Of a stretch of DNA of 64,000 bases, positions 47,653-59,588 are shown in pieces. Within the stretch, counting starts at the first letter, position 1, and every line of letters starts with the position of its first letter. Below the pieces are notes generated by a model that was given only the letters and a program-made list of their open reading frames with translations, was not told where the DNA came from and searched no databases. The stretch covers positions 1,488,001-1,552,000 of the forward strand of contig OY978099.1 of the NCBI GenBank assembly GCA_963854735.1, given 5' to 3'. This stretch comes from Marvania coccoides (taxonomy: Eukaryota; Chlorophyta; Trebouxiophyceae; Chlorellales; Chlorellaceae). The position numbers and the translations under genes are program-made.

Positions 47653-49768
47653 ATGCGAAGGATGATCAGGGCCGCCACGCTGCTGGGGCAGCGCTGGAGC
47701 ACTCCAAAGCCATCCACAAATTTAACTTTCAAAACTCCTGGCCCACCGAAAGTGTGGCCTCGCTGCTGCGCCAGCAGACCATTGGGAACATCGCACCCCA
47801 CCAAATTCTCCAGCGTGCTGCTCCTGAATCGACCACCCCTGCTGCGCTTCTCTGCTGTTTCCGGCGTTTGCTGCCGTGCCACCTTCACCGCTGCAGACAT
47901 CGAGGCTGATTTGGGCGTGTTGGTGGAGGGTGAGCCTGGGATTGGCGAAGCAGCGCTGGAGGCGCTGACTGCGGAGCTGTACGAGGACGCCAGAGCGGCG
48001 GTGCGGCATGCAGCGGCAGTGTACGTCGAAGGCGATGACGAGGAGCGGGAGACCGCGCCTGGCCCGCTGGAGCTGTCCCTGGTGCTGTGCGACGACCCCT
48101 ATATCCAAGAGCTCAACCGAGAGTGGCGGGGGAACGACGCGCCGACAGATGTGCTGTCGTTTGAAATGGGTGATGAAGAGGACGAGAGGGTGATCTACGA
48201 AAACAGCGACTGGGAGGAGGAGAAAGACGGAAACGGAGAGGAGGATGCGGAAGCAGGAGAAGGCGAGGAAGGGGAAGAGGAGGAAGAAGAAGACGCTGCG
48301 TTTTCTGGGGCAGCGCCAGCCACGTTGCTAGGGGACGTCGTGATTTCGCTGGACACGGCGGCGAGGCAGGCGGCGGAACGGGGGCACTCTTTGCGGGACG
48401 AGTGCCGCATTCTGTTGGTGCACGGTGTGCTGCACCTGCTGGGCTACGACCACGAGAACGGTGAGATTTTATTTAAAAAATGTTATTATTTTATTAATTA
48501 ATTTTTAGTATTTTATTGGGTCTTTATGCTTTACTAGCTAGAAATTGACCAATGTTTATGGATCGTCTAACTCATTATATTATTATTTTAAATTACTTGT
48601 GCAGGTGGCGAAGAGGAGGTAGAAATGGCAGCGGCGGAGGCAAAAATCATGCAGCGCTTGAACTGGAAAGGGCAAGGGCTGATCGCAGCAGCAGCAGTAG
48701 GTGGAGGAGAAAGAGGTGCGTGAGGCGATTTTACTTTGTCAAAAAGAAACTTACTGTAAAAAGAAATTAAAAATTTGACGTATATCAAAAATATAATAAT
48801 ATAATATATATAATATAATATATAATAAAATTACTGCTGCAGATGCTCAGGCTCTGCACGTTCCAGAAGGCGGACCCTCCACCCTAGAGAAAACAACACC
48901 TGGGCCCACTCCTGCCCCTGAACGCCGCCGTTCCGCCCCTGAGGTTCGCATTTTAGCACTAGACATGGACGGCACTTTGCTCGACTCAACCAGCAACGTG
49001 CTGACCAGCTCAGTGACAGCCATCCGCGCCGCGCTGGACCGGGGCGTCACGGTTATGCTGGCCACCGGGAAAGCGCGCCCTGCTGCGCATGCTGCGATGA
49101 AAAAAGCAGGCTTGGCGGGGGTGGTTGTGGGTCCCGCCCACCCTGGCATCTTCCTGCAGGGGCTGTCGGTTCACGGGATGTGCGGCACGGTGATCGCGCA
49201 AGGCAAGCTATCGCCTGACGTGGTGCGCGCTGCGTTTCAGTATGCTGCCGACACCGGAGCTTCCATTATTGGTTTCACAGGAGAGGAGTGCGTCACCATT
49301 CGCATGACGCCTGAAGTCGAGGAGCTGCACACGCGGTACTACGAGCCGCTGGCGCAAGTGCTGCCTTCCGTGGAGGCTGTGGCGCAGGGCCTGCCGCTGT
49401 CGAAGCTGCTTTTCATGGCACCAGCTGACCTCGTTGCCGCCAAGATTCAGCCCCACTGGGAGGCTGTTTTAGAGGGGGCTGACGCGCAGACCATGCAGGC
49501 GGTGCCGACGATGCTGGAGTTGGTGCCCAGGGGGTGGAATAAATGGGTGGGCATGGAAAAGCTGCTGGCATCAACTGGCGGAGGTTTTCATAGGGACCAG
49601 GTGATGGCTATAGGCGATGGCGGCAATGACTTGGAGCTGGTGACGGGCGCGGGCATTGGGATTGCCATGGGCAACGCTGTGCCTGCGGTAAAGAAGGCAG
49701 CCAATGCGGTGGTGGCGTCGAATGACGACGACGGCATTGCCGAAGCCATTGAGCGCTTCATTCTTTGA
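47653..49768 (+). CDS. YBEY: Plastid YbeY endoribonuclease fused to HAD-like hydrolase
   Basis: YbeY is a metal-dependent RNase for rRNA maturation. In plants it is plastid-located and fused to a Cof-type HAD domain, as here. Exons are 47653-48460, 48605-48715 and 48843-49768, giving 614 residues. A transit-like N-terminus leads to ELNREWRGNDAPTDVLSFEM. The zinc motif is HGVLHLLGYDHEN, continued after the splice by GGEEEVEMAAAEAKIMQRL. An acidic insert of about 45 residues (48177-48318) interrupts the YbeY core between DVLSFEM and LGDVVIS. The HAD part starts at LALDMDGTLLDST (nucleophile Asp near 347), with GDGGNDLELV near the end; all catalytic motifs are intact. Intron 2 has a long TA-rich run. 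Confidence 0.95.
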
Positions 49769-49989
49769 AATTTTGAAATTTAAATTACTGGTTTTATCTC
49801 TTGTGTTGTATTGTTTTGTATTATTTCGAGGAATTCTCCTGAGAATTGTTGATACCCCCTTTTTAATGTTGTATTACTATAAAAAGATATCAATTGTTTT
49901 GTGTGTGCATTTCTATTACACCGTATATAATACAAACTCCAAAAGGAACGTAAAAAAACTTTCGCCGAGTAAAATATACTATTTAACTC

Positions 49990-51364
49990 TCACGCCACAG
50001 GGTAAACCCAGCCAAAGGGGTCAACGGCCCTCTCCTGCTGAAGCCCCGTCAGCGCGTCATACAGCTCAAGTGCCACAGCCCCAGGCTGCCCAGGCTCCCC
50101 AAACTGCCGCCGGTCCCCCTTGTACGTCAGGCTGCCCACGGGCGACAGCACCACCGCCGTCCCCGTGGTGAAGATCTCATCAGCCGCCATTGCTTCTGTG
50201 ACACTCACCGGCGTTTCTTCCACCTCGTACCCCCGCGATCGCGCCAGTTCGATGACCGACCGCCGCGTGACCCCAGGGAGGATGGTGCCGCTGAGCGGAG
50301 GGGTCGAAATTTTGCGTCCTTTCACCACAAACACGTTGCACGATGACACCTCCTCAAGGAAGGTGTCGGTCTTTGCGTCCAAGTAAATAACGTCGGAGTA
50401 GCCCTCGTGCTTGGCTGCCAGCTGCGTCACCAGCACGGGGGAGTAGTTGCCCGCCGCTTTGGTGCCGCCCATGCCGCCTGGCGCCGCACGATGGAAGCGC
50501 TCTTCCACAATGAGATCGATGGGCGTCAGCTGGCCGCCCTTGAAGTATGACCCCACCGCCGCGCAGTACACGCAAAATGTGTAGGACGGGGCGGGTCCCA
50601 GGCCCAGAATGGGGCCGCTGCCCATGAGAAGGGGGCGGAGGTAGAGTGAGCCCTTGCCTTGCGGTGGAACCATGTCTGCGTTTGCTCGCACGGTGTCTTC
50701 CACAGCCTTGATGAACAGCTCAGTGGGTGGTCCCGCCATGGAGAGCCGCGCGGCGCCCGCCTGCATGCGCTCTGCGTTGCAGTCGGGGCGGAACAGAACG
50801 ATGCGCCCGCTGGCACTGCGCTGCGCCTTCATGCCCTCAAACACCGCCTGCCCGTAGTTGAGCACCTGCGCCGAAGGGAAAATCGGCAGCGGGCCGTAGG
50901 GCTGCAGCCCGCCGTCCCACTGCTGAGAATTGGCGTCGCAAGTCGCCAGAAACATTGTGTGCCCGACGTGGGTCAGGCCGAAGCCCAGAGAGTCCCAGTC
51001 GACGTCAGACCGCGCGGGATGGGCCTCCGCGGCAAGCTGGGCCGCCATGGCCAGCCGACGGGGGTGGGGGGCGGGGCGGGAGGCGGCAGGGCGGCATAGC
51101 GTCGCCGGACTGCAAATTTCCAGGCAAGGAGAAGAAATTGCATTAGTGTATGGGGCGAGACCCGGCAATTTGGGGGAATGGGGGACGTACCGAGTGGTGG
51201 CGGGGGTGGCGAGGGTCCTAGGCCTGTGAAAAAAAAGAGATTCAAGGTTTTGAGAGATGAACTATTTAATAAGAGGGGCACCCGAAAAGATGATTGCATG
51301 CGACTTACAGCTGTCGCTGAGGCAGTCCAGCGCGTAGCTGGTGAACCTGCCCCACAAGGGCCAT
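49990..51364 (-). CDS. BCAT: Branched-chain amino-acid aminotransferase, plastid-type
   Basis: PLP enzyme that interconverts Leu, Ile and Val with their 2-oxo acids. Exons are 51364-51309, 51223-51191 and 51109-49990, giving 402 residues. Exon 2 is only 33 bases. Residues 1-50 (MALVGQVHQLRAGLPQRQLP and on, Arg/Thr/Pro/Ala-rich) form an organelle transit peptide, probably plastid. The core has LNYGQAVFEGMKAQR, SLYLRPLLMGSGPILGLGPA, the lysine motif GGTKAAGNYSPVL and FLEEVSSCNVFVVKG. The stretch TTGTAVVLSPVGSLTYKG lies near the C-terminus. All motifs are intact. It diverges from eIF4A across 351 bases. Introns are GT-AG. Confidence 0.95.
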
Positions 51365-51715
51365 TGTGCGCAGGTGAGCAGGCGAAAGAGGAGGCTATGG
51401 TACCCTTTTTTTCGGCCAACTGCAAACACCCACGCACCGAGTTCGCAAACGCTCTGGCAGGGTCTGTGTGTGTTTGTGAGAAGAAAAAAACTCAATTTCA
51501 AGCCTCCCCAAACCTGAATTTCGATGGAAAAGGTAGAAAGGAAAAGGCGGGGAAAAAAAAAGCTGCGGGGGAGCCGCCTTTTGAATTGGCATCGCGTCGC
51601 ATGCAGCCTCTTTCAATAGGCTAACGACGTGGCCTATTGACAATTTCTTGCCTTGCGCCTGACCCTGAGTTCACTCTCACGGGTCTTTCGTTCAGTCTTT
51701 TTTAAAAACGCAATC
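51365..51715. promoter_or_regulatory. Divergent promoter region, BCAT / eIF4A
   Basis: 351 bases between two outward starts, moderately GC-rich with A-runs at 51485 and 51553-51561. No clear TATA box. Confidence 0.4.
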
Positions 51716-53085
51716 ATGGCTGCTCCCGCTGAACAGAACGCCTACGATGCGCGGGCCTTTGACCAGAAGATGCAGGAGGTCATGTCCGAGGGCAACGAAT
51801 TCTACACCGAATGGACTGAGAGCTACGACTCTTTTGACCAGATGAACCTGCACGAGAACTTGCTGCGCGGCATCTACGCGTACGGCTTTGAGAAGCCCTC
51901 TGCCATCCAGCAGAAGGGTATCGTCCCCTTCGGCAAGGGGCTCGACGTCATCCAGCAGGCGCAGTCCGGCACCGGCAAGACGGCCACCTTCTGCGCTGGC
52001 ATCCTCCAGAACCTGGACTACAACCTGCTCGAGTGCCAGGCCCTCGTCCTCGCCCCCACCCGCGAGCTGGCCCAGCAGATCGAGAAGGTCATGCGCGCCC
52101 TGGGCGACTACCTCAACGTCAAGTGCCATGCCTGCGTGGGCGGAACCTCTGTGCGCGAGGATGCCCGCATCCTGCAGTCCGGCGTGCACGTCGTCGTCGG
52201 TACCCCCGGCCGCGTGTATGACATGCTGCGCCGCCGCGCCCTGCGCGCGGATCAGATCAAGATGTTCGTGCTGGACGAGGCTGACGAGATGCTGTCCCGC
52301 GGGTTCAAGGACCAGATCTACGACATCTTCCAGCTGCTGCCCCCCAAGATCCAGGTGGGCGTGTTCTCCGCCACCCTCCCCCCCGAGGCCCTGGAGATCA
52401 CCCGCAAGTTCATGAACAAGCCGGTGCGCATCCTAGTGAAGCGCGACGAGCTCACCCTGGAGGGTATCAAGCAGTTCTACGTCAATGTGGACCGCGAGGA
52501 GTGGAAGCTCGACACCCTGTGCGACCTGTGAGTTTGTCGAAAAATTGGCCAAAGGAATAGTCCTGTCCATCATTTTTTCCCGATTTCCGACCATGATTAT
52601 TTTCATCGTATAATGCATATAAACTTATTTTTTCTCGCTCAATTGTTTAACTACTCTGCAGCTACGAGACCCTGGCCATCACCCAGTCCGTCATCTTCGC
52701 CAACACCCGCCGCAAGGTGGACTGGCTGACCGACAAGATGCGCGAGCGCGACCACACCGTGTCTGCCACCCACGGAGACATGGACCAGAACACCCGCGAC
52801 GTCATCATGCGCGAGTTCCGCTCCGGCTCCTCCCGCGTGCTCATCACCACCGACCTGCTGGCCCGTGGCATTGACGTGCAGCAGGTGTCGCTGGTGATCA
52901 ATTACGACCTGCCCAACAACCCCGAAAACTACCTGCACCGCATCGGCCGCTCCGGACGGTTCGGCCGCAAGGGTGTGGCCATCAACTTCGTGACCAAGGA
53001 CGATGAGCGGCTGCTGCAGGACATCCAGAAGTTCTACAACACCGTCATCGAGGAGCTGCCCTCCAACATCGCCGACCTCATCTAA
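51716..53085 (+). CDS. EIF4A: Eukaryotic initiation factor 4A, DEAD-box RNA helicase
   Basis: ATP-dependent RNA helicase of the eIF4F cap complex that unwinds 5' UTRs for scanning. Exons are 51716-52527 and 52662-53085, giving 411 residues, the family's normal length. Motifs in order are Q motif ([13 protein letters not shown]), [36 protein letters not shown] and HRIGRSGR. The ends match eIF4A rather than other DEAD-box groups, including [18 protein letters not shown] and the terminal [10 protein letters not shown]. The intron is GT-AG in phase 2. Codon choice is strongly C-ending, as expected for a highly expressed gene. Confidence 0.98.
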
Positions 53086-53750
53086 ACGAAAAGAAATTTG
53101 TTTGTTAGAGGGGTGTGACGGCTTGAGGAGAGAGGTGCAAGAGGAGGAAGGAGCGTGGGTGGTGTGTGGGAGGGAGGAGGGTGTGACGAAACTAACAGCA
53201 GGGCTCTGTGTGCCGCCGCCAGCGGGGTTGGTGTGCGCCCTCTTTGTTTAGGAATGGAATTTGAATTAAAGAAAGGAAGGGGGGTCACACCAATGCCGCT
53301 GTTTGGCTGGTTCTGCTTTGTGTTCTGTGTAGCCGCTTTCATCATTTGTTTTTTTGACGCTTTAGCATAAATCATTCGTTTCTTAATTTGTCAGTTTCCA
53401 TGTGTAACTGCGACACGTTTCCATCATAAATAAACAGGTCGAGATAAAACGACAGTCGTTCTATCCTGTTGATACGTGTTTCTAATTCTTCATATTTGCA
53501 GCATGCGCTGGAGTGGTGGTGGAATGCCACTTCTTCTACGACATGATGCCCACAGGCTGCCCCACGTATATTACACAAGCTGGAGCTGTGTGACTGGGCA
53601 GTACATGCAGTACCTGTAAATGAGAAGAAAGAAGATTTGGTTATTCAAGAGTATAGTGCAAGTCATGGCCGCAGAGGGAGAATCTATATTATTTTTGCAA
53701 TACTTGAGATGCCAGTGTCAACTTTTTAACAGAAATACAGTAGTGCTGAA
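53086..53750. other. Spacer with possible minus-strand terminal exon
   Basis: 665 bases between two plus-strand genes. The eIF4A 3' UTR probably fills 53086-53370. The minus strand is open from a good splice acceptor at 53614 to a TGA at 53372; see findings. No start exon was found. Confidence 0.35.
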
Positions 53751-55522
53751 ATGCCTAGAATTCTATTTTTCGTTATTTTAATCCTCGTTGAGGGCTTTGC
53801 AAAGCGACCCGAGTGCCGTAAGGCTGGCGTTGCTGTCGTTGTTCCATTGTCACCTAGCTCTTCTCGCTCACAAAACCACGAGCTCGTTGTGTGGGCCGGG
53901 AAGGGCAATCACAGGGATCTAATATTCCGAAGTTTATATTCCTTCGAGTTTCGTGACAGGGAATGGCGAGGCCCGCTGGTCCAGAGAGGAGACAGAGAAG
54001 ATGCAGAATTCGAGCAGAAGCCTGTTTGGCTCAAGGGTGAGCAGGCGGCTTGGCTGGGCAGCGGCAGTAGCGACGATGTTTCCAAAGAGCGGTGGCTGGG
54101 AGGCAGCGGCGGTTTGCAAAAGGGCGCCTATGTGCCTTCGTCCCGATGGAAAACTTTCGCTGACTATTCAGATTCTCTCAAGGGAGTCCTTGTGTGGGGC
54201 GGGTCCACTCGTCCACATGCTTATTTCAATGACCTGTGGCTGCTGAGACCGTCAAATCCCAACCATGGCTTTGCGAGCGGAGGATCATGGCGGCTGGCGG
54301 AGGCTGCAGGGTGCAGCGCCAAGTATAAAGAGGTCCCTGTTGCCCGGAGAGCGTTTGGTGCGGCGCTGCTGCGGGGCTACGACGATAAAGACGACGATTC
54401 TCTGGCCATTGGCTTTGGGAGGGATGGAAAGTAAGATTCTTGTCTTGCAAAACAAATTGCATAATAATATTGCGAATTTTTTGCAATGATTTTGTTTGTC
54501 TTCAGAGGCCGGCTCTTAGAGGACCTATGGATCGGGCACGTTCGATGGCCGAAAGTCCGGTGGTGCAAGGTTTGGGATGCGGCAGAGGTGAACGCAGAAG
54601 AACCCGCAGAGCCATTGTTGTTAAGGCAAAAACCGCCGCACCGTCGAGGCCACGTCATGGTCTACCTGCCTCGCTCTAAAGACCCAGTGCTGGTCATCAT
54701 GGGAGGGCGGACGTACAACACCGAAGGGTGCGTCAAATTTTATGTTTAAAAATGGGTTCTGGGTCATGAAAATAGGGTTCTATTTTTGAATTTCTAAAAT
54801 ATCCGTTCAGGTATTATTCCGACATCTGGGCCTTCCATTTGGACTCAAAAAAATGGGAAGAGTGGACCCCAGAAAAGGGATCCCCGTCCCCGCAAGCTCG
54901 GGACCATTTTTCGTCGGTGGCAGTGGGCAAGTGGATTTATATCTTTGGAGGCCGTGGAGGAAAGTGCTACAACTCTTCTGTGCCGCTCAGCGACGTCTGG
55001 CGCTTCGACACCGAGGCACTGCGGTGGGAGGAAGTGAGGATTGCGGGGGGCAGGCGCCCATTACCACGCTTTCTAGCCATGGCTTCTTCTTACGCTCTAG
55101 AGAAAGGGGCGGCAACTCCCGACAGGATTGTGGTGATGGGAGGGGAGACCCCGGGACCGCCACGGGCTGAATCAACGGCAGCTGAAAGTTTGGAGGGACG
55201 CGAGGGCTCTTTTGATGGGTGCTATTTGAAGTGAGTTTTGTGCTATTTTTGTTGTTTTTATTAGGGGTAAAAAGCTGCTGTAGGGGGGGAAATGCATTCT
55301 TTATTTCTAATTATGCGTATTTTTTGCTGCAGTGACGTGTGGGAGTTCAGCATAGCAGAGAGTAAATGGCGCGAGCTGAGCCCTCCCCGCTGGTGCACCC
55401 ACCGCTGCAAGCAGTTGGACACGCCGCCAGAGTTTCACATATTTTTCGGTGTCATTCTTCTTTTCCTCAGCGTGGGGTTCGCTTACGCCGCAGTCAAAGC
55501 AATGCAGTTCATACCTGTTTAA
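53751..55522 (+). CDS. Membrane-anchored kelch-repeat protein
   Basis: Exons 53751-54430, 54506-54727, 54811-55230 and 55333-55522 give 503 residues, all introns GT-AG and phase 2. The N-terminus (MPRILFFVILILVEGFA) is a signal peptide. Kelch-type beta-propeller blades follow: LVVWAGKGNHRDLIFRSLYS, LVWGGSTRPHAYFNDLWLL, VIMGGRTYNTEGYYSDIWAF, YIFGGRGGKCYNSSVPLSDV and VVMGGETP to NDVWEF. A membrane segment near the C-terminus (FHIFFGVILLFLSVGFAYAA) predicts a type I protein with an outside or lumenal propeller. Codon use is less GC-rich than in neighbours. No named family is recognised beyond kelch. Confidence 0.82.
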
Positions 55523-55828
55523 GTGTAAATCTTTGTTCAAACTCTTCTAAGCTATTGAGGACTTCACTGCCTTCGCCTTTTGCTTTAGCGGAGAATTTAG
55601 TTTCATCTGGCATTAAGCCAGCAATAATGGGGCGAGCCCTTCATACGCCTCCATGCCGTAGAGGTGCCCAAAGCTAGCTGACCACCATCAAATAACGACA
55701 GCTGCAGGCATTTTCAAACATCCTTAAAAAGCCTCTCTTTTGTAAACCTTCCACTCACATCAGGAATTTTCCCAAACAATTTATTAGACTTCGGAATTTT
55801 TCGATTTCTACGGATAATTTGCAGCACA
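55523..55828. other. Tandem spacer kelch - GC1
   Basis: 306 bases with the kelch 3' UTR (TGTAA at about 55526) and the GC1 promoter. A short minus-strand open frame overlapping the kelch stop codon was considered and not annotated. Confidence 0.4.
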
Positions 55829-56956
55829 ATGCACGGGACGATGTTGAACAAAAACCCGGTGTCGATCACCACAAATTGTGGTTCCATCCTCTCCACCCCA
55901 GCCGCTAAGCTGCTCAAGCCCAGCCCGCTGAACAGCACGCAGAGCCCTTTTAAAGGCACTCCCCTCGCTGCAGCCCCTCCCGCGCGCCGCTCTTCCGTGC
56001 CTTCCCCCATTTCCCACCGCCTCGCAGCCACCCCCGTTTTCGCAACAGCCAGCGGCGACAAGGGGGCGGTCGCCATCACGGGCGCCACCGGCCTCATCGG
56101 CGCCCGCCTGGTGGAGGTCCTGCGCTCTCAGGGCTACACTGTGCGCGTGCTCACTCGCAACCCTGCCTCTGCCAAATCCAAGCTGCAGGCTCCCGGCCTG
56201 GAGTTCTTTCCTCCCTCGCAGTGGGCCAAGGCGGTCCGCGGCGCCGCCGCGGTTGTCAACCTGGCGGGCGAGCCCATCGCCACGCGGTGGACCCCTGAGC
56301 TGAAGGAGGAGATCAAGCGCTCGCGAGTGCGGACCACCGCCGCCATTGCGGACGCAATAAACGCGGCCCCGGAGGCCGAGCGCCCGCGCGTGCTGGTGTC
56401 CTCGTCTGCAGTGGGGTACTATGGCAACAACGACGTCGCCACCTTCAACGAGACCTCCGCTTCTGGCAGTGATTACCTGGCGGAGGTGTGCCGCGAGTGG
56501 GAGGCGGCCGCGAGCAAAGCGGCGACGCGGGTGGTGGTGCTGCGCACGGGTATCGTGCTTTCCAAAGACGGAGGCGCCCTGGCGAAGATGATCCCCGTGT
56601 TTCAGATCTTTGCTGGGGGGCCGTTGGGCAGCGGCAAGCAGTGGCTGTCGTGGATCCATCGGGACGACGTGGTGGGCATGGTGATGGCGGCAATTAATGA
56701 CAGCAAGTGGGAGGGGGTGTACAACGCGACGGCGCCCACTCCCGTGCGCATGGGGGAGTTTTGTGGCGAGCTGGGGGCGGTGATGGGCCGACCTTCTTTC
56801 TTCCCCGTGCCTGACTTTGCGCTGAGGACGCTGCTGGGGGAGGGCGCTCAGGTGGTGCTGGAGGGGCAGCGGGTGTGCCCGGTGCGGGCGCAGGAGGCGG
56901 GCTACGCGTTCAAATTTGGCTCGCTGAGGGAGGCGCTCCGAAACGTGCTGCAGTAA
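55829..56956 (+). CDS. GC1: SDR39U1/GC1-type plastid epimerase (Giant Chloroplast 1)
   Basis: Atypical short-chain dehydrogenase of the YfcH/SDR39U1 family. The plant member (GC1, also called AtSulA) sits on the plastid inner envelope and affects plastid division. Single exon, 375 residues; the ATG at 55844 is an alternative start. The first 75 residues are a Ser/Pro/Ala/Arg-rich transit peptide. The NAD-binding motif is ITGATGLIGARLVEVLRSQG. Family blocks follow: VVNLAGEPIATRWTPELKEE, VSSSAVGYYGNNDVATFNET, AGGPLGSGKQWLSWIHRDDV and YNATAPTPVRMGEF. The C-terminal DUF1731-type segment is complete. The enzyme's substrate is unknown in the family. Confidence 0.92.
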   Translation: MHGTMLNKNPVSITTNCGSILSTPAAKLLKPSPLNSTQSPFKGTPLAAAPPARRSSVPSPISHRLAATPVFATASGDKGAVAITGATGLIGARLVEVLRSQGYTVRVLTRNPASAKSKLQAPGLEFFPPSQWAKAVRGAAAVVNLAGEPIATRWTPELKEEIKRSRVRTTAAIADAINAAPEAERPRVLVSSSAVGYYGNNDVATFNETSASGSDYLAEVCREWEAAASKAATRVVVLRTGIVLSKDGGALAKMIPVFQIFAGGPLGSGKQWLSWIHRDDVVGMVMAAINDSKWEGVYNATAPTPVRMGEFCGELGAVMGRPSFFPVPDFALRTLLGEGAQVVLEGQRVCPVRAQEAGYAFKFGSLREALRNVLQ

Positions 56957-57244
56957 ATGGTTTTACATTACCATGTTCCCCCCCCCTCCTTTTTCCTCTT
57001 TAATTTTGTGGTGATGCTGATTTTAGCTGAATGTGTAATGCTCTGCAACTATTGAGAGAAAATTGGGATTCGAGACCCTCCTCTTCCCTTTCTGAAATAT
57101 GATTCAGAAGGCTGGATGCATCCGACCATCCGACCCCCCCTGCAATGCAATAGCTTTCTTCCGCGCTTTCTATCGCTGCGTTTTTTCATGTTTTCTTCTG
57201 ATCTGAAGCATGAATCGTTTGCAAAATGATTGAACACCAGTTAT

Positions 57245-59198
57245 TTATGTTTCTTGCAGCGGAGCGGCAGCTGGGGCAGCAGCGGCTCCCTCTTCTTGCT
57301 GCTGCTGCTGTTGCTGCTGCTCAGCTACCACAGCGGACTGCACCTGAGCTACTGCTTCGTTCGCCTCGGCCACTGCCGCAGCAACCGGAGCAGCCTCCTC
57401 TCCACCGGCACAGACACCAGCCTCCTGGGGCGCCTCCACCTCGGCTCCCTCGCCCATCTCTTCACCCCCTGCCATCCACTGCTGCATCTGCGCCTCTTTC
57501 TCTTCTCTGTCATGCTGCTGCTGCTCCCTCTGCTGGTTGGGCCGCAGCTTCTTGCCGTGCCGGCTCTTGGGCCCCCAGTTGGCTTCGGGGTTTGCTGGAA
57601 ACCTCGCCTGGCGCTTGTTACCCTTCCCTTTGCTCTTGTACTGCACAGCCGACGGCGCCCGCGAGAAGTCTGCTTTCAGCCCCGGCTCCTTTGCCAGAAT
57701 TTTTTCTGAAGCGGACCCAGGCTGGGATTTCACGGGGTGGTCCGCCACCCAGCACCTCAGGATGTCCCACACCGCGGTCCACGGGGCGTCCGTCTTCACC
57801 CCCAGCGGCGTGCAGTGGCTGCCAGACACTCGAAACCCGGCGTTGATGAGCGCAGAGCGGAAGGTCTCTGCGCGCATGGGGGTGGTGCGTAGCGTCTTGC
57901 ACACGTCGTGCAGATTGAAGTACAGCGGGATGTCGGGGAGCTCCTCCGCGCAGGTGGTGAGCAGCCCCTGGATCTTTTCAAACGCCGCAAAGCGCTCCCG
58001 CCGCGACCGCACCAGCGCCAGCACCCCTCGCACCCACTCCTGGTCGTGAATGGGCTCCGCCCAGAAGGGCCCGCCCATCGAGAAGTTGGCGCCGGTGTCA
58101 GGGCAGCTCTGAGGGACGGCAGGGCCCAGCCCTGGGCCGTACTTGACAGACTTGTTGGCCTTCTCCATCTTGCGCCCCAGTCGCTGCCAGTAGTAGCTGT
58201 CGCAGCCGTTGCTCTGGTACACGTACCCCAGCTTCGTCGCGGTGTTTTTGACTTCGGCAGCAGACTCGTACACGCGCACAAAAATTCGGACATAGAAATC
58301 GATGGAGCACGACAGCACGGGCACGATGTAGCGCTTGGCGCGCGCGGCCGCAGAGGAAATTGAGGCCAGCACAATGCGCACCGCCATTTCGTGGCAGTAC
58401 GATTTGTGCAGCGGGTACGAGCCGTACTTGGCAAAACACGCCTCACTGTTGTTGCCGCACAGCACGGCCATGTCGGTAGCCGTCACCAGCAGCAGCCCGC
58501 CATCCGCCACCGCCTGTACTGCGGTGTCCAGCAGCGTGGAGGGCGAGCCGTAGGGGTCCAAATCCACGGCATCAAACGCCGACGGGTTTTGCATCATTAC
58601 CAGCCGTGCGTCGCCCTGGCTGGGCACCACCCGCGCCACAGCCTCCGGGCCGTTGAATTCGATGTTTCTGCGGATGGAGTCCACCACGGAGGGGTCCATG
58701 TCGTTAGCAACAACCCTGGCCACGCCTTCGATCTCTTTGGCGTACCGAATGGCGCGCAGCCCGCTGGCAGACAGTCCCTCCAAAATGTGCAGACCGTCGT
58801 ACCCGGCGCCTCCCCTTTTGACCCCCCCGCGGCTGTTGATGTTGTTGTAGCGGTTGCGGCTCTTGTGTGGGGCACTGGCCAGCTCAGCACGGCGCACGTT
58901 GGAGAAGTGCGTGAGGACGGCGATGGAGAGGTCGCGGTTGACCACCTGGGCGGGGTTGTAGAAGACCTCGTTGCCCTTTTGGAGGATGGTGGCCAGGCCC
59001 TCAGTTTGAGCCGCATACCCGGCGGGGACCTGCGGCCTGAGGTTGAGGGGGGCGGGGGGAGGGGGAGGGGGGGGGGGGGTATAAGGATAAAGCTCCAGAA
59101 TGAGGGCGCACGTGGTTTGGGCTTAAAAAGCTCGTAAATGCAGTGAAAAAACCTCACTTTTGGTGCTGAATGCTGCCAGTGGCGGCGCTGGGCTCCAT
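57245..59198 (-). CDS. TRM1: tRNA (guanine26-N2)-dimethyltransferase TRM1
   Basis: SAM-dependent enzyme making m2,2G26 in cytosolic and organelle tRNAs. Exons are 59198-59158 and 59036-57245, giving 610 residues. Exon 1 encodes MEPSAATGSIQHQ and a split Lys. After the splice PQVPAGYAAQTEGLATILQK and NEVFYNPAQVVNRDLSIAVL match the TRM1 start. The catalytic-domain motifs DGLHILEGLSASGLRAIRYA and DAVDLDPYGSPSTLLDTAVQ are intact, and GGPFWAEPIHDQEW and the C-terminal helical domain follow. The last 110 residues are Gln/Glu/Ala-rich with a poly-Gln run and are not conserved. The intron contains a G13 run (59067-59079). It converges on GC1. Confidence 0.94.
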
Positions 59199-59588
59199 GT
59201 CGATCTGGGTAGTGAGGGTACGAATAGATTTAATGAATTTAAATGCTTCGGCTTGATGGAGTTGCCGGGAAGCCGACGCGACGCGCACCAATTTCCGAAT
59301 TGTGGATGGCTTGAGAAAAAATATTTCGCGTTGGGCGTGGGTGCCGAAGGGCGGAGCTTAAACAAAAAATGGGTATGTTTTAATGTTGATGCATTATTGT
59401 AAGCGGCAGGCAAACGTAAACTTTGTGTTCAAAAGCGAAAACGGGAGGATTAATCCGCTGTTTCTGTTCAGAAAATATGCTTTAACTACGTATTTATATT
59501 AAAAAAACACCGCTCGCTAATTTAACTCATGGTCGGATCGGCGGCGAGGGAGAAAAAAAACTGACGTCAAAATCCAAGATTTTTTAGT
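59199..59588. promoter_or_regulatory. Divergent promoter region, TRM1 / PrmC
   Basis: 390 bases, AT-rich especially 59440-59530. TATTTATATT at about 59491 is a possible TATA-like element for PrmC. No gene recognised. Confidence 0.4.

Noticed and set aside
51716..53085. eIF4A-III or other DEAD-box assignment
   Set aside because: Length, N-terminus and the [10 protein letters not shown] ending fit cytosolic eIF4A better.
55504..55625. Minus-strand frame beginning MPDETKFSAKAKGEG and ending inside the kelch stop region
   Set aside because: Only 34 codons, overlaps the kelch coding end, and no upstream exon joins it; too weak to annotate.
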